64,000 bases of DNA from JAGRMG01 sp047975215 (GTDB lineage: Bacteria > Pseudomonadota > Alphaproteobacteria > Rhodobacterales > Rhodobacteraceae), in the NCBI GenBank assembly GCA_047975215.1, contig JBKEDD010000126.1, forward strand, positions 1 through 64,000, in the 5' to 3' direction. Shown piece by piece: positions 44,894 through 53,233 of this stretch. Under the pieces are notes generated by a model. The model was not told the DNA's origin. It worked only from the letters and a program-made list of their open reading frames with translations, and did no database searches. Within the stretch, counting starts at the first letter, position 1. Each line of letters starts with the position of its first letter. A program made the translations under genes and the position numbers.

Positions 44894-46315
44894 ATGAAGT
44901 TCATCAGGGAAATCATCTCTGGCAAGCATGACGCGCCGGCCCGGGCCGGTTCCGGGTCCGCGATCCCTGGGCCCGAAGGCCCCGAACCTGCATCCCCCGG
45001 GCCGGAGGCTGACGCAGCAATGAGCAGCCAACCGGGCAGGTCCGGGGGCGCGGCGCTTGATCTTGATGGCTACGCGGTTGGCGGCGATTCGATGAAAGAA
45101 CCCGTGCCGCCCGTGGCCGATCTTGCCCCCGACGATGACATCCACCGGCTGATAAGCGATGCGGCGCGGCTGCATCGGGAGGGAAGGCCCGGAATTTCCC
45201 CGGAACCCGAGCCTGCCATGCGGGCGCCCGCAACGCCGCCGGCCGCGGAGCCCGCAGAGGACAGCTTTCACGACGACTACCGCCGCGCCGGTATTGCGCT
45301 TGCCGAGGACGAGGGCGGCTTGTTCGACCGCAAGCGCACCGCGCAAACCATCGCGCCGGAAATGTCCCCGGCCGTATCCGAAACTTCCGGCGATGCCGAT
45401 CCCGCGCCAGCGGTTGCCGTGACAGCCGGGAACATGCCGGACAGGGCAATGCCCGCCGTTCCCGTCACGCCCCGGCCCCAACCCGAACCCGGCGCGGCGC
45501 CGGCTCTGGAGGACCGGGACGATGCGGAACCGGTTGCCCCGGACAGCGGCGCCCCGGCCCGGCCCGTGACCGAGTTGCGCGAGTACCGTGCTGATCCGTT
45601 TACCCGCCTCGAACGCCAGGCCGGCGCGGCACCGTCACACGAGGGCCCGTCGCTATTCCAGCGATCCAGGGACAGACAGGGCGAGGCCGCCAGGCGCGAT
45701 GCGGAACAGGCCAACCCGCGTGCAGCACCCGCAAGCGCCCCTTCGGGCCGCCCGCGAACCCGGCTGTCGGACAACATGGTAATGCCCGATGCGGCGTCGT
45801 TCGAGATGCCGGCGCCGGCGGCAGGCCGCGCCGCCCGCCATACCCCCCGCGTCAAGACCCGTCTGCTGGGCTTTGGCGGCGGCATGGACAGCAACCCGTT
45901 CGACAGCGCGGCCCAGGGTGCCCCCGCGGCGCGCTCTCTCTATCCGGTCGGCTGGATGGTGGTGGCTGCCGGCCCGGGGCGTGGCAACGCCTTCGCGCTA
46001 TATCACGGCGTGTCGCAGATCGGGCGGGGCGAGGATCAGGCGGTGCGGCTGGATTTCGGCGACACCAGCATCTCGCGCAGCAACCATGCCGCTGTTGCAT
46101 ATGACAAGACCCAGCAGAAATTCTACCTGGGCCATGGCGGCAAGGCAAATCTGGTGCGGCTGAACGGCAAACCCGTTCTGAGCACCGAGGAACTGGAAAC
46201 CGGATCGGCGATAAGCATCGGTGAGACCACGCTACATTTCGTGGCGCTGTGCGGGGCCGGATTCGACTGGGACGAAAGCCACGACGATGACTCTGACACT
46301 GCCATCTTTGGCTAA
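44894..46315 (+). CDS. FHA-domain protein with long disordered N-terminal arm
   Basis: A 473-residue protein. Residues 1-355 are low-complexity Pro/Ala/Glu-rich with several short motif-like segments (DDDIHRLISDAARLHREG, RAGIALAEDEGGLFDRKRTA, YRADPFTRLERQAG), and an FHA domain fills about 375-455: SQIGRGEDQAVRL (Gly-Arg), SISRSNHAAV (Ser, Asn-His). FHA domains bind phosphothreonine, so it should read marks set by the kinase encoded 46 bases upstream and removed by the PP2C that overlaps its end. ATG 44894 has an AGGAAAGGA site. Confidence 0.88.
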   Translation: MKFIREIISGKHDAPARAGSGSAIPGPEGPEPASPGPEADAAMSSQPGRSGGAALDLDGYAVGGDSMKEPVPPVADLAPDDDIHRLISDAARLHREGRPGISPEPEPAMRAPATPPAAEPAEDSFHDDYRRAGIALAEDEGGLFDRKRTAQTIAPEMSPAVSETSGDADPAPAVAVTAGNMPDRAMPAVPVTPRPQPEPGAAPALEDRDDAEPVAPDSGAPARPVTELREYRADPFTRLERQAGAAPSHEGPSLFQRSRDRQGEAARRDAEQANPRAAPASAPSGRPRTRLSDNMVMPDAASFEMPAPAAGRAARHTPRVKTRLLGFGGGMDSNPFDSAAQGAPAARSLYPVGWMVVAAGPGRGNAFALYHGVSQIGRGEDQAVRLDFGDTSISRSNHAAVAYDKTQQKFYLGHGGKANLVRLNGKPVLSTEELETGSAISIGETTLHFVALCGAGFDWDESHDDDSDTAIFG

Positions 46316-47255
46316 GGCGCACTACGACGTCGCCTCGGCCATAAGCATTGGCCGGCGCGATTGTCAGGAGGACGCGATCATTGCGGACTTTCCGCAAGGC
46401 GCCGACTACGGATTCGTGGTGCTGGCCGATGGCATGGGGGGGCATGCCGCGGGCGACATCGCCAGCAAGATCGTCGTGACCGAGGTGTTCAGCGAACTGA
46501 AGCTGCAAAGCGGCGATCCGGTTCGCTTCGAACGCAACATCAACCGTATCCTGCGTGCCGCGGTGCGCACGGCGAACGACTGTGTTCTGAACCATGCCAC
46601 GTCCTATCCGCGTACCAACGGAATGGGTGCGACCCTGCTGGCGCCGGTTCTTCTGGGTGACTGTCTGCACTGGATTTCGGTGGGCGATTCACCGCTATAC
46701 CTGTACCGCGACGGCGTCTTGCAACAGATCAACGAAGATCATTCGCTGGCCCCCCAGATCGACCATATGGTGCGTTCGGGGCTGATGCAGCCTGAGCGCG
46801 GGCGAACCCACCCCGATCGCAACTGCCTGACATCGGTGCTGATCGGGATGGAGATTCCGCGCATCGATTGCCCCGCGCAGCCGGTTGCCCTGAAACCGGG
46901 TGACATCGTCCTTGCCGCCAGCGACGGGTTGCAGTATCTCAATGACGGTCAGATCGCCGAGTTGCTGGGACATTATCGCCACGCAACCAGCGCCGAGATT
47001 ACGGCGGCATTGATGCGCCGGATCGAGGCGGCCGGGGATCCGGACCAGGACAATGTGACATTCGCCGTGATCCGGGTGCGCCCGGATGTGAGCGCACCGG
47101 CATTACCGGTGCCGCCGGGGCGGGAGGCGGAAAGGATGCCCGAAATGGTCAAGCAATCCATCAAGAGCAACGAGGTGACCGTGATGGCCTCAAGGTCCAG
47201 ATCCGGTGTCGCGATGGTGTGCCGCGTGTCGGTCCCTGCCGAGCGTCTGACATGA
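46287..47255 (+). CDS. PP2C-family serine/threonine phosphatase
   Basis: A 322-residue metal-dependent phosphatase. Motifs: GRRDCQEDAI at 22-31, LADGMGGHAAGDIAS at 47-60 (metal Asp), GMGATLLAPVLL, WISVGDSPLYLY, LAASDGLQYL and DQDNVTFAVIRV. It has a basic C-terminal extension of about 45 residues. ATG 46287 overlaps the FHA gene by 29 bases and its stop overlaps the next gene (ATGA). It should reverse phosphorylation by the upstream kinase. Confidence 0.9.
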   Translation: MTLTLPSLAKAHYDVASAISIGRRDCQEDAIIADFPQGADYGFVVLADGMGGHAAGDIASKIVVTEVFSELKLQSGDPVRFERNINRILRAAVRTANDCVLNHATSYPRTNGMGATLLAPVLLGDCLHWISVGDSPLYLYRDGVLQQINEDHSLAPQIDHMVRSGLMQPERGRTHPDRNCLTSVLIGMEIPRIDCPAQPVALKPGDIVLAASDGLQYLNDGQIAELLGHYRHATSAEITAALMRRIEAAGDPDQDNVTFAVIRVRPDVSAPALPVPPGREAERMPEMVKQSIKSNEVTVMASRSRSGVAMVCRVSVPAERLT

Positions 47256-48487
47256 GGGGCGCCGAAGCGCGCGGCGTGATCCACGACCGGCTGGCCCGGA
47301 CCCTGGGTGCGGGCCGGTTGCCCGAACCCGCGTCAAAGCGAGGCGCGCAATTGCTGGCGCGCCTGGGATCGCCGGTCTCGGTGGTGGTGATCGGGCCGCC
47401 GGGCAGCGGCAAATCCAGCATCGTCAACATGCTGCTGGGCTGGAGCGCGATTCCCGAAACGCCCGACCTGCCGGTACTCGAGATCGTTGCGGGCGCCCGG
47501 CCCAGAACCGTATTCGAACTGTCAGACGGATCGCGGGACCACGCCGAGGGCGTGACGCTCGCGGGGCCGGTACCGGCGGACGTGGTGCTCGCCCGGGTCG
47601 AACTGCCGGCGCCAGCCCTGAACGGTATGAACCTGACCGAGATCCGAGTGGCGGGCAGCAGTTGCGAACAACGCGCGGCGGTGGGCCTGGCGGTACAGCG
47701 GGCCGATATCGTGCTGTGGTGCACACAATCCTTCGGCACCACCGAACAGGCGCTGTGGGCCGAGGTGCCCGACGCGCTGAAGGATCACAGCTTTCTGGTG
47801 CTGACCAAGGCCGACCGGCTGCTGATGCAGGGAGTCCTGGCCGAACGGCTGGCCGAGCTTGAGCCGGTGGTGGCCGAGGAATTCTACAGCCTGTTCCCGG
47901 TGGCGACGTTGCAGGCCATCGCGGCGCGGGCACCGGGCGCGCCGGAAAACCCTGCCTTGTGGAAGGCCAGCGGCGGACGTGCCCTGACCGGTGCGGTGAT
48001 GAAACGGGTGGAGACCGGCCGCAATGCCGATGCCGACAGCGCGCTGCAGTTCCTTGCCCGTTTCGCAGCCGGCGATACCGGTGCGGCAGGCGCATCCGTA
48101 CCCTTGCCCGCCGGGGATGCGGCCGCACCACCGGCCGCGGAGAAGCCCGCCGCGCCCGACCGCGGCGGCGTTCTTGGCCGGGCGCTGGATCTTCTTGCCG
48201 CACGGACCGGCGAGATGGTTGCCTCCATGCCCCGGGGCGGCGGCGATGTGCAGGGTTTCGTGCTGGATCACTGCCTGGCGACGGCGACGGAGCTGTCCGA
48301 GATACTGGGCCGCGCGGCCCCGGACGATCCGGCGACGGCGGCGCTTCAGGCGGACATGGCCGAAGGCATGGACATGCTGCTGTTGATGCAGCTCGAGCAG
48401 ACCGGCGAGGCCGCCGAGGACGCCTTGACGCTGCTGTTGCAGATGAAGAAGGAACTGGTCGAATGCGCCGCCGGCGCACGGGCCTGA
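47252..48487 (+). CDS. P-loop GTPase-like protein 1
   Basis: A 411-residue protein. Walker A/G1 GPPGSGKS at 48-55, a G4-like TKAD in FLVLTKADRLLMQG near 188, and no clear DxxG between them. The last 150 residues have a Pro/Ala-rich linker and a helical C-terminal part (AEGMDMLLLMQLEQTGEAAE). GTP binding is likely from the TKAD motif but G3 appears degenerate, so hydrolysis may be weak. ATG 47252 overlaps the PP2C stop. Not assignable to a named family. Confidence 0.72.
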   Translation: MRGAEARGVIHDRLARTLGAGRLPEPASKRGAQLLARLGSPVSVVVIGPPGSGKSSIVNMLLGWSAIPETPDLPVLEIVAGARPRTVFELSDGSRDHAEGVTLAGPVPADVVLARVELPAPALNGMNLTEIRVAGSSCEQRAAVGLAVQRADIVLWCTQSFGTTEQALWAEVPDALKDHSFLVLTKADRLLMQGVLAERLAELEPVVAEEFYSLFPVATLQAIAARAPGAPENPALWKASGGRALTGAVMKRVETGRNADADSALQFLARFAAGDTGAAGASVPLPAGDAAAPPAAEKPAAPDRGGVLGRALDLLAARTGEMVASMPRGGGDVQGFVLDHCLATATELSEILGRAAPDDPATAALQADMAEGMDMLLLMQLEQTGEAAEDALTLLLQMKKELVECAAGARA

Positions 48488-48646
48488 TCTGTCCCGTATC
48501 GCCGGAATGAAGCCGCAAAAAGACCATATTCACACGCCACCTTCGCGGGGCGAACTGGAAACACCGGGGTTGTTTCGCAGGCAGGGTGCCGAAAGGCGGG
48601 CCCGCCGGGTCGGAATTGTCCCCCCGGGACAGCAGCCGGGCCGGAC

Positions 48647-50710
48647 ATGAACGCAGACGCAAGACCCATCCATTGCTCGCAATCCGCAGCGGAGACGCAC
48701 GAGGCATCCTGGGCCGCGTTGCAGCCGCTTGCCGGGCTGGCAAACCAGTTCCGGAAACTGGAACAGGCGCTGACCCATCTGGCGGGGCTGGGCGACGAGA
48801 ACACCGCGCGCAAGGTCGGCCGCCTGCGGCAGATGCTGACCGGGTTCGAGCCGGGCGTGACCATGATCGGACAGGTCAAATCGGGCAAGACGACGCTGGT
48901 CAACGCGATGGCCGGCGCGCCCAATCTGCTGCCGGCTGATGTCAATCCCTGGACCTCGGTCGTCACGTCGCTGCATCTGGCGTCTGCCGACGCGGCTCTG
49001 GGGACGGGCGCCAGGTTCCGGTTCTTCGATGCCGGTGAGTGGGACCGGCTTCTTAACAAGGGCGGGCGCATCGGCGAACTGGCAAACCGTGCCGGGGCAG
49101 ACCGCGAAATGGACAAGATTCGCGCCCAGATCGAGGAGATGCGGGAAAAGACCCGCGCCCGGCTGGGCCGCAAGTTCGAACTGCTGCTGGGGCAGGAACA
49201 CAAGTACGGCACGTTCGACCGTGACCTGATCGAACGCTATATCTGCCTGGGCGATTTCGTCGGCGGACACAAGGACGACGGCCCGGCACTTGCCCAGGGC
49301 CGGTTTGCGGACATCACCAAGTCGGCCGATCTCTACCTGGCGCAGGACCGCATGCCACTGCCGCTGTGCCTGCGCGACACGCCGGGTGTAAACGACACCT
49401 TCATGATGCGCGAACAGATCACCATTCGCGCGATCCGCGACAGCCGCATCTGCGTCGTGGTGCTGTCGGCGCACCAGGCGCTGACCTCGGTGGACATGGC
49501 GCTGATCCGGCTGATTTCGAACGTTCGTTCGCGCGAGGTGCTGATCTTCGTCAACCGGATCGACGAACTGGCCGACCCCGCGGCGCAAATCCCCGAGATC
49601 GAGGCCAGCATCCTCCAGACGCTGAAGGATCAGAACGGGCCGGCGGATGCGCAGATACTGTTCGGCAGCGCGTACTGGGCGAACTGCGTCCTGTCAGGCG
49701 AGTTGGGCGCGATGCCCGAGGGCAGCGCCGCGGCGCTGATCAACTGGGCGGGCGCGGCGCTGGCGGACGATGCGGCCAATCTTTCCGCCGAAGACACGGT
49801 ATGGAAACTCTCGGGCCTGCCCGATCTGCTTCTTGCGCTGTCCGAGCGTATCGCGAACGGTGCTGGCCGGGAACTGACCGACAAGGTGGCGCGCAGCGCC
49901 GTCAATCTTGCCAACGGGCTGCAATTCTCGACCCAGGTCGCTGGTGACACGGGTGAATTCTCGGTGCGCATCAGCCGGGCCGAGCTTGAGGCCGAGATAG
50001 TCGATCTGGCGACCCGGCACTTCCGGGGCCTGGAGACCGAACTGGACGCGCTGACGCGCGCCTATCGGCAGCGTCTCGAACGCGCGCATGGCAGCTTTCT
50101 TGACCGGGCCACGCAATCGCTTATCGCGCATCTCGACCGGGTCGGCGGCAACGAGGTCTGGGAATACAGCCCCACAGGTTTGCGGATGCTGTTGCGGTCG
50201 GCCTATACGGTCTACGGTACCGGCACCCAACAGGCGGTCGAACGGGCGATCGAAGGCGCGATTGCCGACATCGAAGCGTTGTACGGCCGCGCCTTCAGCG
50301 GTGCGTCGGCCGTGGCGGACATAGAGGCGCCCGCGGCACACCGCGTTCCGCCGCCGGTGTTCATCGGCCAGACCATCGCGTTGGATATCCGTGGCAACTG
50401 GTGGTCTAGCTGGTGGCGGCGCTGGCGGGGAGTTCACGCGCTGGCAAGCCGCTTTCACGAGATGATCAGGGCCGAAACCGATCCGATCGTCGCCGAACTC
50501 AAGGACGACCAGGCCGAGATCTTGTGCCGCGATGCGGTGGGTGCGCTCGATGAATTTCTTGACGAACAGCGGGTGATCCTGACCGGAATCATGGACAGCA
50601 GTATCGCCTTTGGCGGCGAGGTCGGAGAGTTGTTGCGCGACCCCGAGGATGCCCGCCGCAAGCAGACCCTGAGCGCGACACTTGAAACCCTGAACCGCTA
50701 TGCCGCCTGA
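48647..50710 (+). CDS. Dynamin-family GTPase
   Basis: A 687-residue large GTPase. G1 GQVKSGKT at 75-82, a Thr-rich switch I region (NPWTSVVTSLH at about 100-110), G3 DTPG at 244-247, G4 NRID at 303-306. The 160-residue interval between G1 and G3 includes a charged helical insertion (MDKIRAQIEEMREKTRARLG). C-terminal helices form a probable stalk, and WWSSWWRRWR at 585-594 may insert into membrane. Bacterial dynamin-like proteins remodel membranes. Separated from the previous gene by 159 bases. Confidence 0.85.
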   Translation: MNADARPIHCSQSAAETHEASWAALQPLAGLANQFRKLEQALTHLAGLGDENTARKVGRLRQMLTGFEPGVTMIGQVKSGKTTLVNAMAGAPNLLPADVNPWTSVVTSLHLASADAALGTGARFRFFDAGEWDRLLNKGGRIGELANRAGADREMDKIRAQIEEMREKTRARLGRKFELLLGQEHKYGTFDRDLIERYICLGDFVGGHKDDGPALAQGRFADITKSADLYLAQDRMPLPLCLRDTPGVNDTFMMREQITIRAIRDSRICVVVLSAHQALTSVDMALIRLISNVRSREVLIFVNRIDELADPAAQIPEIEASILQTLKDQNGPADAQILFGSAYWANCVLSGELGAMPEGSAAALINWAGAALADDAANLSAEDTVWKLSGLPDLLLALSERIANGAGRELTDKVARSAVNLANGLQFSTQVAGDTGEFSVRISRAELEAEIVDLATRHFRGLETELDALTRAYRQRLERAHGSFLDRATQSLIAHLDRVGGNEVWEYSPTGLRMLLRSAYTVYGTGTQQAVERAIEGAIADIEALYGRAFSGASAVADIEAPAAHRVPPPVFIGQTIALDIRGNWWSSWWRRWRGVHALASRFHEMIRAETDPIVAELKDDQAEILCRDAVGALDEFLDEQRVILTGIMDSSIAFGGEVGELLRDPEDARRKQTLSATLETLNRYAA

Positions 50711-50743
50711 GCCGCGCCCGAAACACCGAAGACAGGGACCGAC

Positions 50744-51679
50744 ATGACCGCAATGACGCAAGAGCACGGGCAGGATACCGCGAACCATACCGAAACGGCG
50801 CCGCAGCACAGAAGGCCGCGGGTGGCGCTGATGGGTGAATTCAGCGCAGGCAAGAGCACCCTGACCAATCTGCTGCTTGGCGGCGCGCCGTTGCCGGTGC
50901 GGGTTACGGCCACGCGTATGGCGCCGGTTTGGGTATCGCAGGGCAAAGGTTTTGCGCAACGCGAGGATCTGGGCGGCAATCTGCATCCGGTCGCGGCAGA
51001 CGATATCGAATCGGTTCTGCTGGAAGATACGAGATTTATCCGCCTGAGGCTTGAGGCCGATATTCTGAGTCTGTGCGATCTGATCGATATGCCCGGCATA
51101 TCCGACCCGAACATGGGCTCGGATATCTGGGAACGCGTGATCGGCGAGGCCGACCATATCATCTGGTGCAGCCATGCGACCCAGGCCTGGCGCCAGAGCG
51201 AGGCGGCGGTCTGGGAAACGGTCCCCGAGAGCTTGCGAGACAAGAGCCTTCTGCTGCTCACCCGCTTTGACAAGATCGTGTCGCAACAGGACCGCGACAG
51301 GGTCATGGCGAGGGTGCGGCGCGAAACGGCGGGCCTGTTTTCGGATTTCTACCCGATCTCGCTGACCGAAGCGGAACAGTCGGGCGACGATCGTGCCCGA
51401 TGGGAAAACAGCGGTGCCGAAGCCTTCATCCGGCGGCTGGTCGAACTGCTGATGGCGCCTGATGCCCCGTCGGGGCGCAGCTATGGTGCGCATGTCGGCA
51501 AATACCGCGATCGGCCCGAGGCCGGTAGTGGCGATCATTCCACCCCGGCCGGCCCGACCGGAGCAGCCGAACCCGATGCGGTGCCATCCACGGTCCGGCC
51601 CAAGCGGGTGCTGTCGGGGGGGCCGACACCCGGCCCGGAAGCGCCGCACAAACCCGCCCCGACCCGCGGGGATAGCTGA
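50744..51679 (+). CDS. P-loop GTPase-like protein 3, short dynamin-like
   Basis: A 311-residue protein. G1 GEFSAGKS at 31-38 (dynamin-type), a Thr in VRVTATRMAPV, G3 DMPG at 115-118, and G4-like TRFDK at 173-177. The GTPase domain ends near 235 and the rest is a Pro/Gly-rich disordered tail (STPAGPTGAAEPDAVPSTV). It lacks the helical stalk of the larger protein encoded 33 bases upstream, so it may act as a regulatory partner rather than a self-assembling remodeller. Confidence 0.78.
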   Translation: MTAMTQEHGQDTANHTETAPQHRRPRVALMGEFSAGKSTLTNLLLGGAPLPVRVTATRMAPVWVSQGKGFAQREDLGGNLHPVAADDIESVLLEDTRFIRLRLEADILSLCDLIDMPGISDPNMGSDIWERVIGEADHIIWCSHATQAWRQSEAAVWETVPESLRDKSLLLLTRFDKIVSQQDRDRVMARVRRETAGLFSDFYPISLTEAEQSGDDRARWENSGAEAFIRRLVELLMAPDAPSGRSYGAHVGKYRDRPEAGSGDHSTPAGPTGAAEPDAVPSTVRPKRVLSGGPTPGPEAPHKPAPTRGDS

Positions 51680-51777
51680 AAGTCCTCTGACGCCAGCGCA
51701 TGACGGCCCGTGCCGGATGCGCTATGCTATGCGTGTAGCGCCTGTCATGACAACGGTTCGTGCCGCAAGAGGAACTC

Positions 51778-52164
51778 ATGAGTGTACTGGACAGCCTCGA
51801 CGCTCTGCGCCGCACCCTGCCGGGATGCTCGGTGGTGGCGCTGGGCGATCTGTCGGCCGAGCTTGTGCTTTGTGCCAGCCATTCCGGCCAGATGCCGCAA
51901 GAACGGCTCGACGGTCTGTGTGCGGCGGCCTCGGCCCTTCTGAGCGCACCGCTTGCCAGCCATGAGGCGCAACTGCTCGGCGCGGGAAACGCCCGGGGGC
52001 CGGATACGGCGATCGTCTTGACCGGGCTGGATACGCGCGTATTCGTCCGCTCGCCCGTGGATGAGGCCGATGTGCTGTGTTGCGTGTGCACCCGGAATGT
52101 GGACATAACGGATGCGGCCGAGCTTGCCCGGTCGATCTTGACCGAAATATCGGCGCAGCCCTGA
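51778..52164 (+). CDS. Small roadblock/LC7-like protein
   Basis: A 128-residue soluble protein with the length and pattern of a roadblock/LC7 domain: LDALRRTLPGCSVVALGDLS, a central helix LDGLCAAASALLSAPL, then DTAIVLTGLDTRVFVRSP and VLCCVCTRNVDITDAAELAR. Roadblock proteins commonly act as dimeric partners or GAPs of small GTPases, which fits the three GTPase genes directly upstream. ATG 51778 follows AAGAGGAA. The assignment is by pattern only. Confidence 0.62.
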   Translation: MSVLDSLDALRRTLPGCSVVALGDLSAELVLCASHSGQMPQERLDGLCAAASALLSAPLASHEAQLLGAGNARGPDTAIVLTGLDTRVFVRSPVDEADVLCCVCTRNVDITDAAELARSILTEISAQP

Positions 52165-52203
52165 CCGGGCCGGCGCTTTCCTGTCCGCAACGGTTCGGCG
52201 CAA

Positions 52204-52980
52204 ATGAGCGACAGCGAGAGACTTCACGACAAGATCGCGCGGCTGGGTGACGACATCGGCGTCACCGGCACCGGCTGGCGGGTGCTCAGCGCGTCCGATC
52301 CGGAGGCGCTGACCGGGTTGCTTCTGCGCGAGATAGAGGAAACAATTCTCACCCGCTGCCTGGTGGTCGACAGCGGATCGGGCGCGCCGGCCCGCATCAA
52401 CGTCGCGGCCGGGCGGATTCTGGGGCTGGAAACGCCGGAAAGTGCCGTGTCCGGCGGCGATGGATACGATGATCCGGCGGATTTCGCCGTCGCCCTCGCA
52501 TTGGCCCTTCGTGCCTATGTTGGCGGGCAGACCACGTTGCGCATTCGCAGTGAACGCGCCTCGCTTGCCTCCGGCCCCGGCGATACGCGCTGTTCGGTGG
52601 CGCAGATCGCCGGGCTGTTGCGCCCCGCGGCGACCGGTGGCACGGGCCTGCGCGCCTTCGCCGAACTGATGTCCGCTCACGCGCTGGCGTGGCGACTGTC
52701 CGGTGACGGGGGGGCGGGCGGCGATGACGGCGACGGCCCGCAAGACCGGGTCGCCGCCCTTGCCCGTTTCATGCAGGACCGACGGGCCGAGATCGACGCG
52801 CAGCTTGATCTTGTCCTGGGCGGCGGCGGTCGCGCGGGCTGCATCCTGTTCAGCGCCGGCAATACCGGCGACAGCCGTCTGGTTCTTGCGCGCGCCGAGG
52901 GGGCGTATCTTGCGATGTTGCTGCACGCGGCCGCGGAATCCGAAATCGCGACCCGGTGGAACGCGGTATTCGCCGGCTGA
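52204..52980 (+). CDS. Unknown protein at the end of the kinase-GTPase cluster
   Basis: A 258-residue soluble protein I do not recognise. It has an N-terminal helix (ERLHDKIARLGDDIGVTG), an acidic glycine-rich linker (GDGGAGGDDGDGP, about 165-178) and a helical C-terminal part (ALARFMQDRRAEIDAQLDLV, LARAEGAYLAMLLHAAAES). It starts 39 bases after the roadblock-like gene and ends 19 bases before the convergent small membrane protein gene. No catalytic motif is evident. Confidence 0.6.
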   Translation: MSDSERLHDKIARLGDDIGVTGTGWRVLSASDPEALTGLLLREIEETILTRCLVVDSGSGAPARINVAAGRILGLETPESAVSGGDGYDDPADFAVALALALRAYVGGQTTLRIRSERASLASGPGDTRCSVAQIAGLLRPAATGGTGLRAFAELMSAHALAWRLSGDGGAGGDDGDGPQDRVAALARFMQDRRAEIDAQLDLVLGGGGRAGCILFSAGNTGDSRLVLARAEGAYLAMLLHAAAESEIATRWNAVFAG

Positions 52981-52999
52981 CCGGCGACCGGTGCGGATT

Positions 53000-53233
53000 T
53001 CAGTCCGCGGCCTCGTCCATCAGCCGCCGCACCCAGCGCCCCGCCGCCCAGCCCGCCGGCACGCCCAGCGGGATGCTCCACAGAACCGCCGTGACCGGTT
53101 CGAGGTTTCCCCACCCGGCGGAATGTGCGATCAGCCCCAGAAGGAACAGGTTGATGGCCACCGCCGCCGCGGCGAAAGGGTAAAGCAGCAGCGCCAGTTT
53201 CCAGACCGGCCAGGCCGTATTCGATTCGCTCAT
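53000..53233 (-). CDS. Two-helix membrane protein at the end of the nir cluster
   Basis: A 77-residue protein with two hydrophobic helices (LALLLYPFAAAAVAINLFLL and TAVLWSIPLGVPAGWAAG) and a basic-acidic C terminus (RRLMDEAAD). The ATG at 53233 overlaps the chelatase stop (ATGA), so it belongs to the nir operon and is very probably translated. Unknown function; a role tied to chelatase or electron transfer is only inferred from position. Confidence 0.72.
   Translation of the reverse strand: MSESNTAWPVWKLALLLYPFAAAAVAINLFLLGLIAHSAGWGNLEPVTAVLWSIPLGVPAGWAAGRWVRRLMDEAAD

Noticed and set aside
49694..51649. 651-codon open frame on the minus strand opposite the two dynamin-like genes
   Set aside because: It runs antisense across two genes with intact G motifs, and its translation is a low-complexity R/G/H/D-rich composition without a domain.
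43516..52980. Type VI secretion locus
   Set aside because: Kinase, FHA and PP2C suggested T6SS regulation, but no TssB/C, TssK, TssM, Hcp, VgrG or ClpV-like gene is present within the window.
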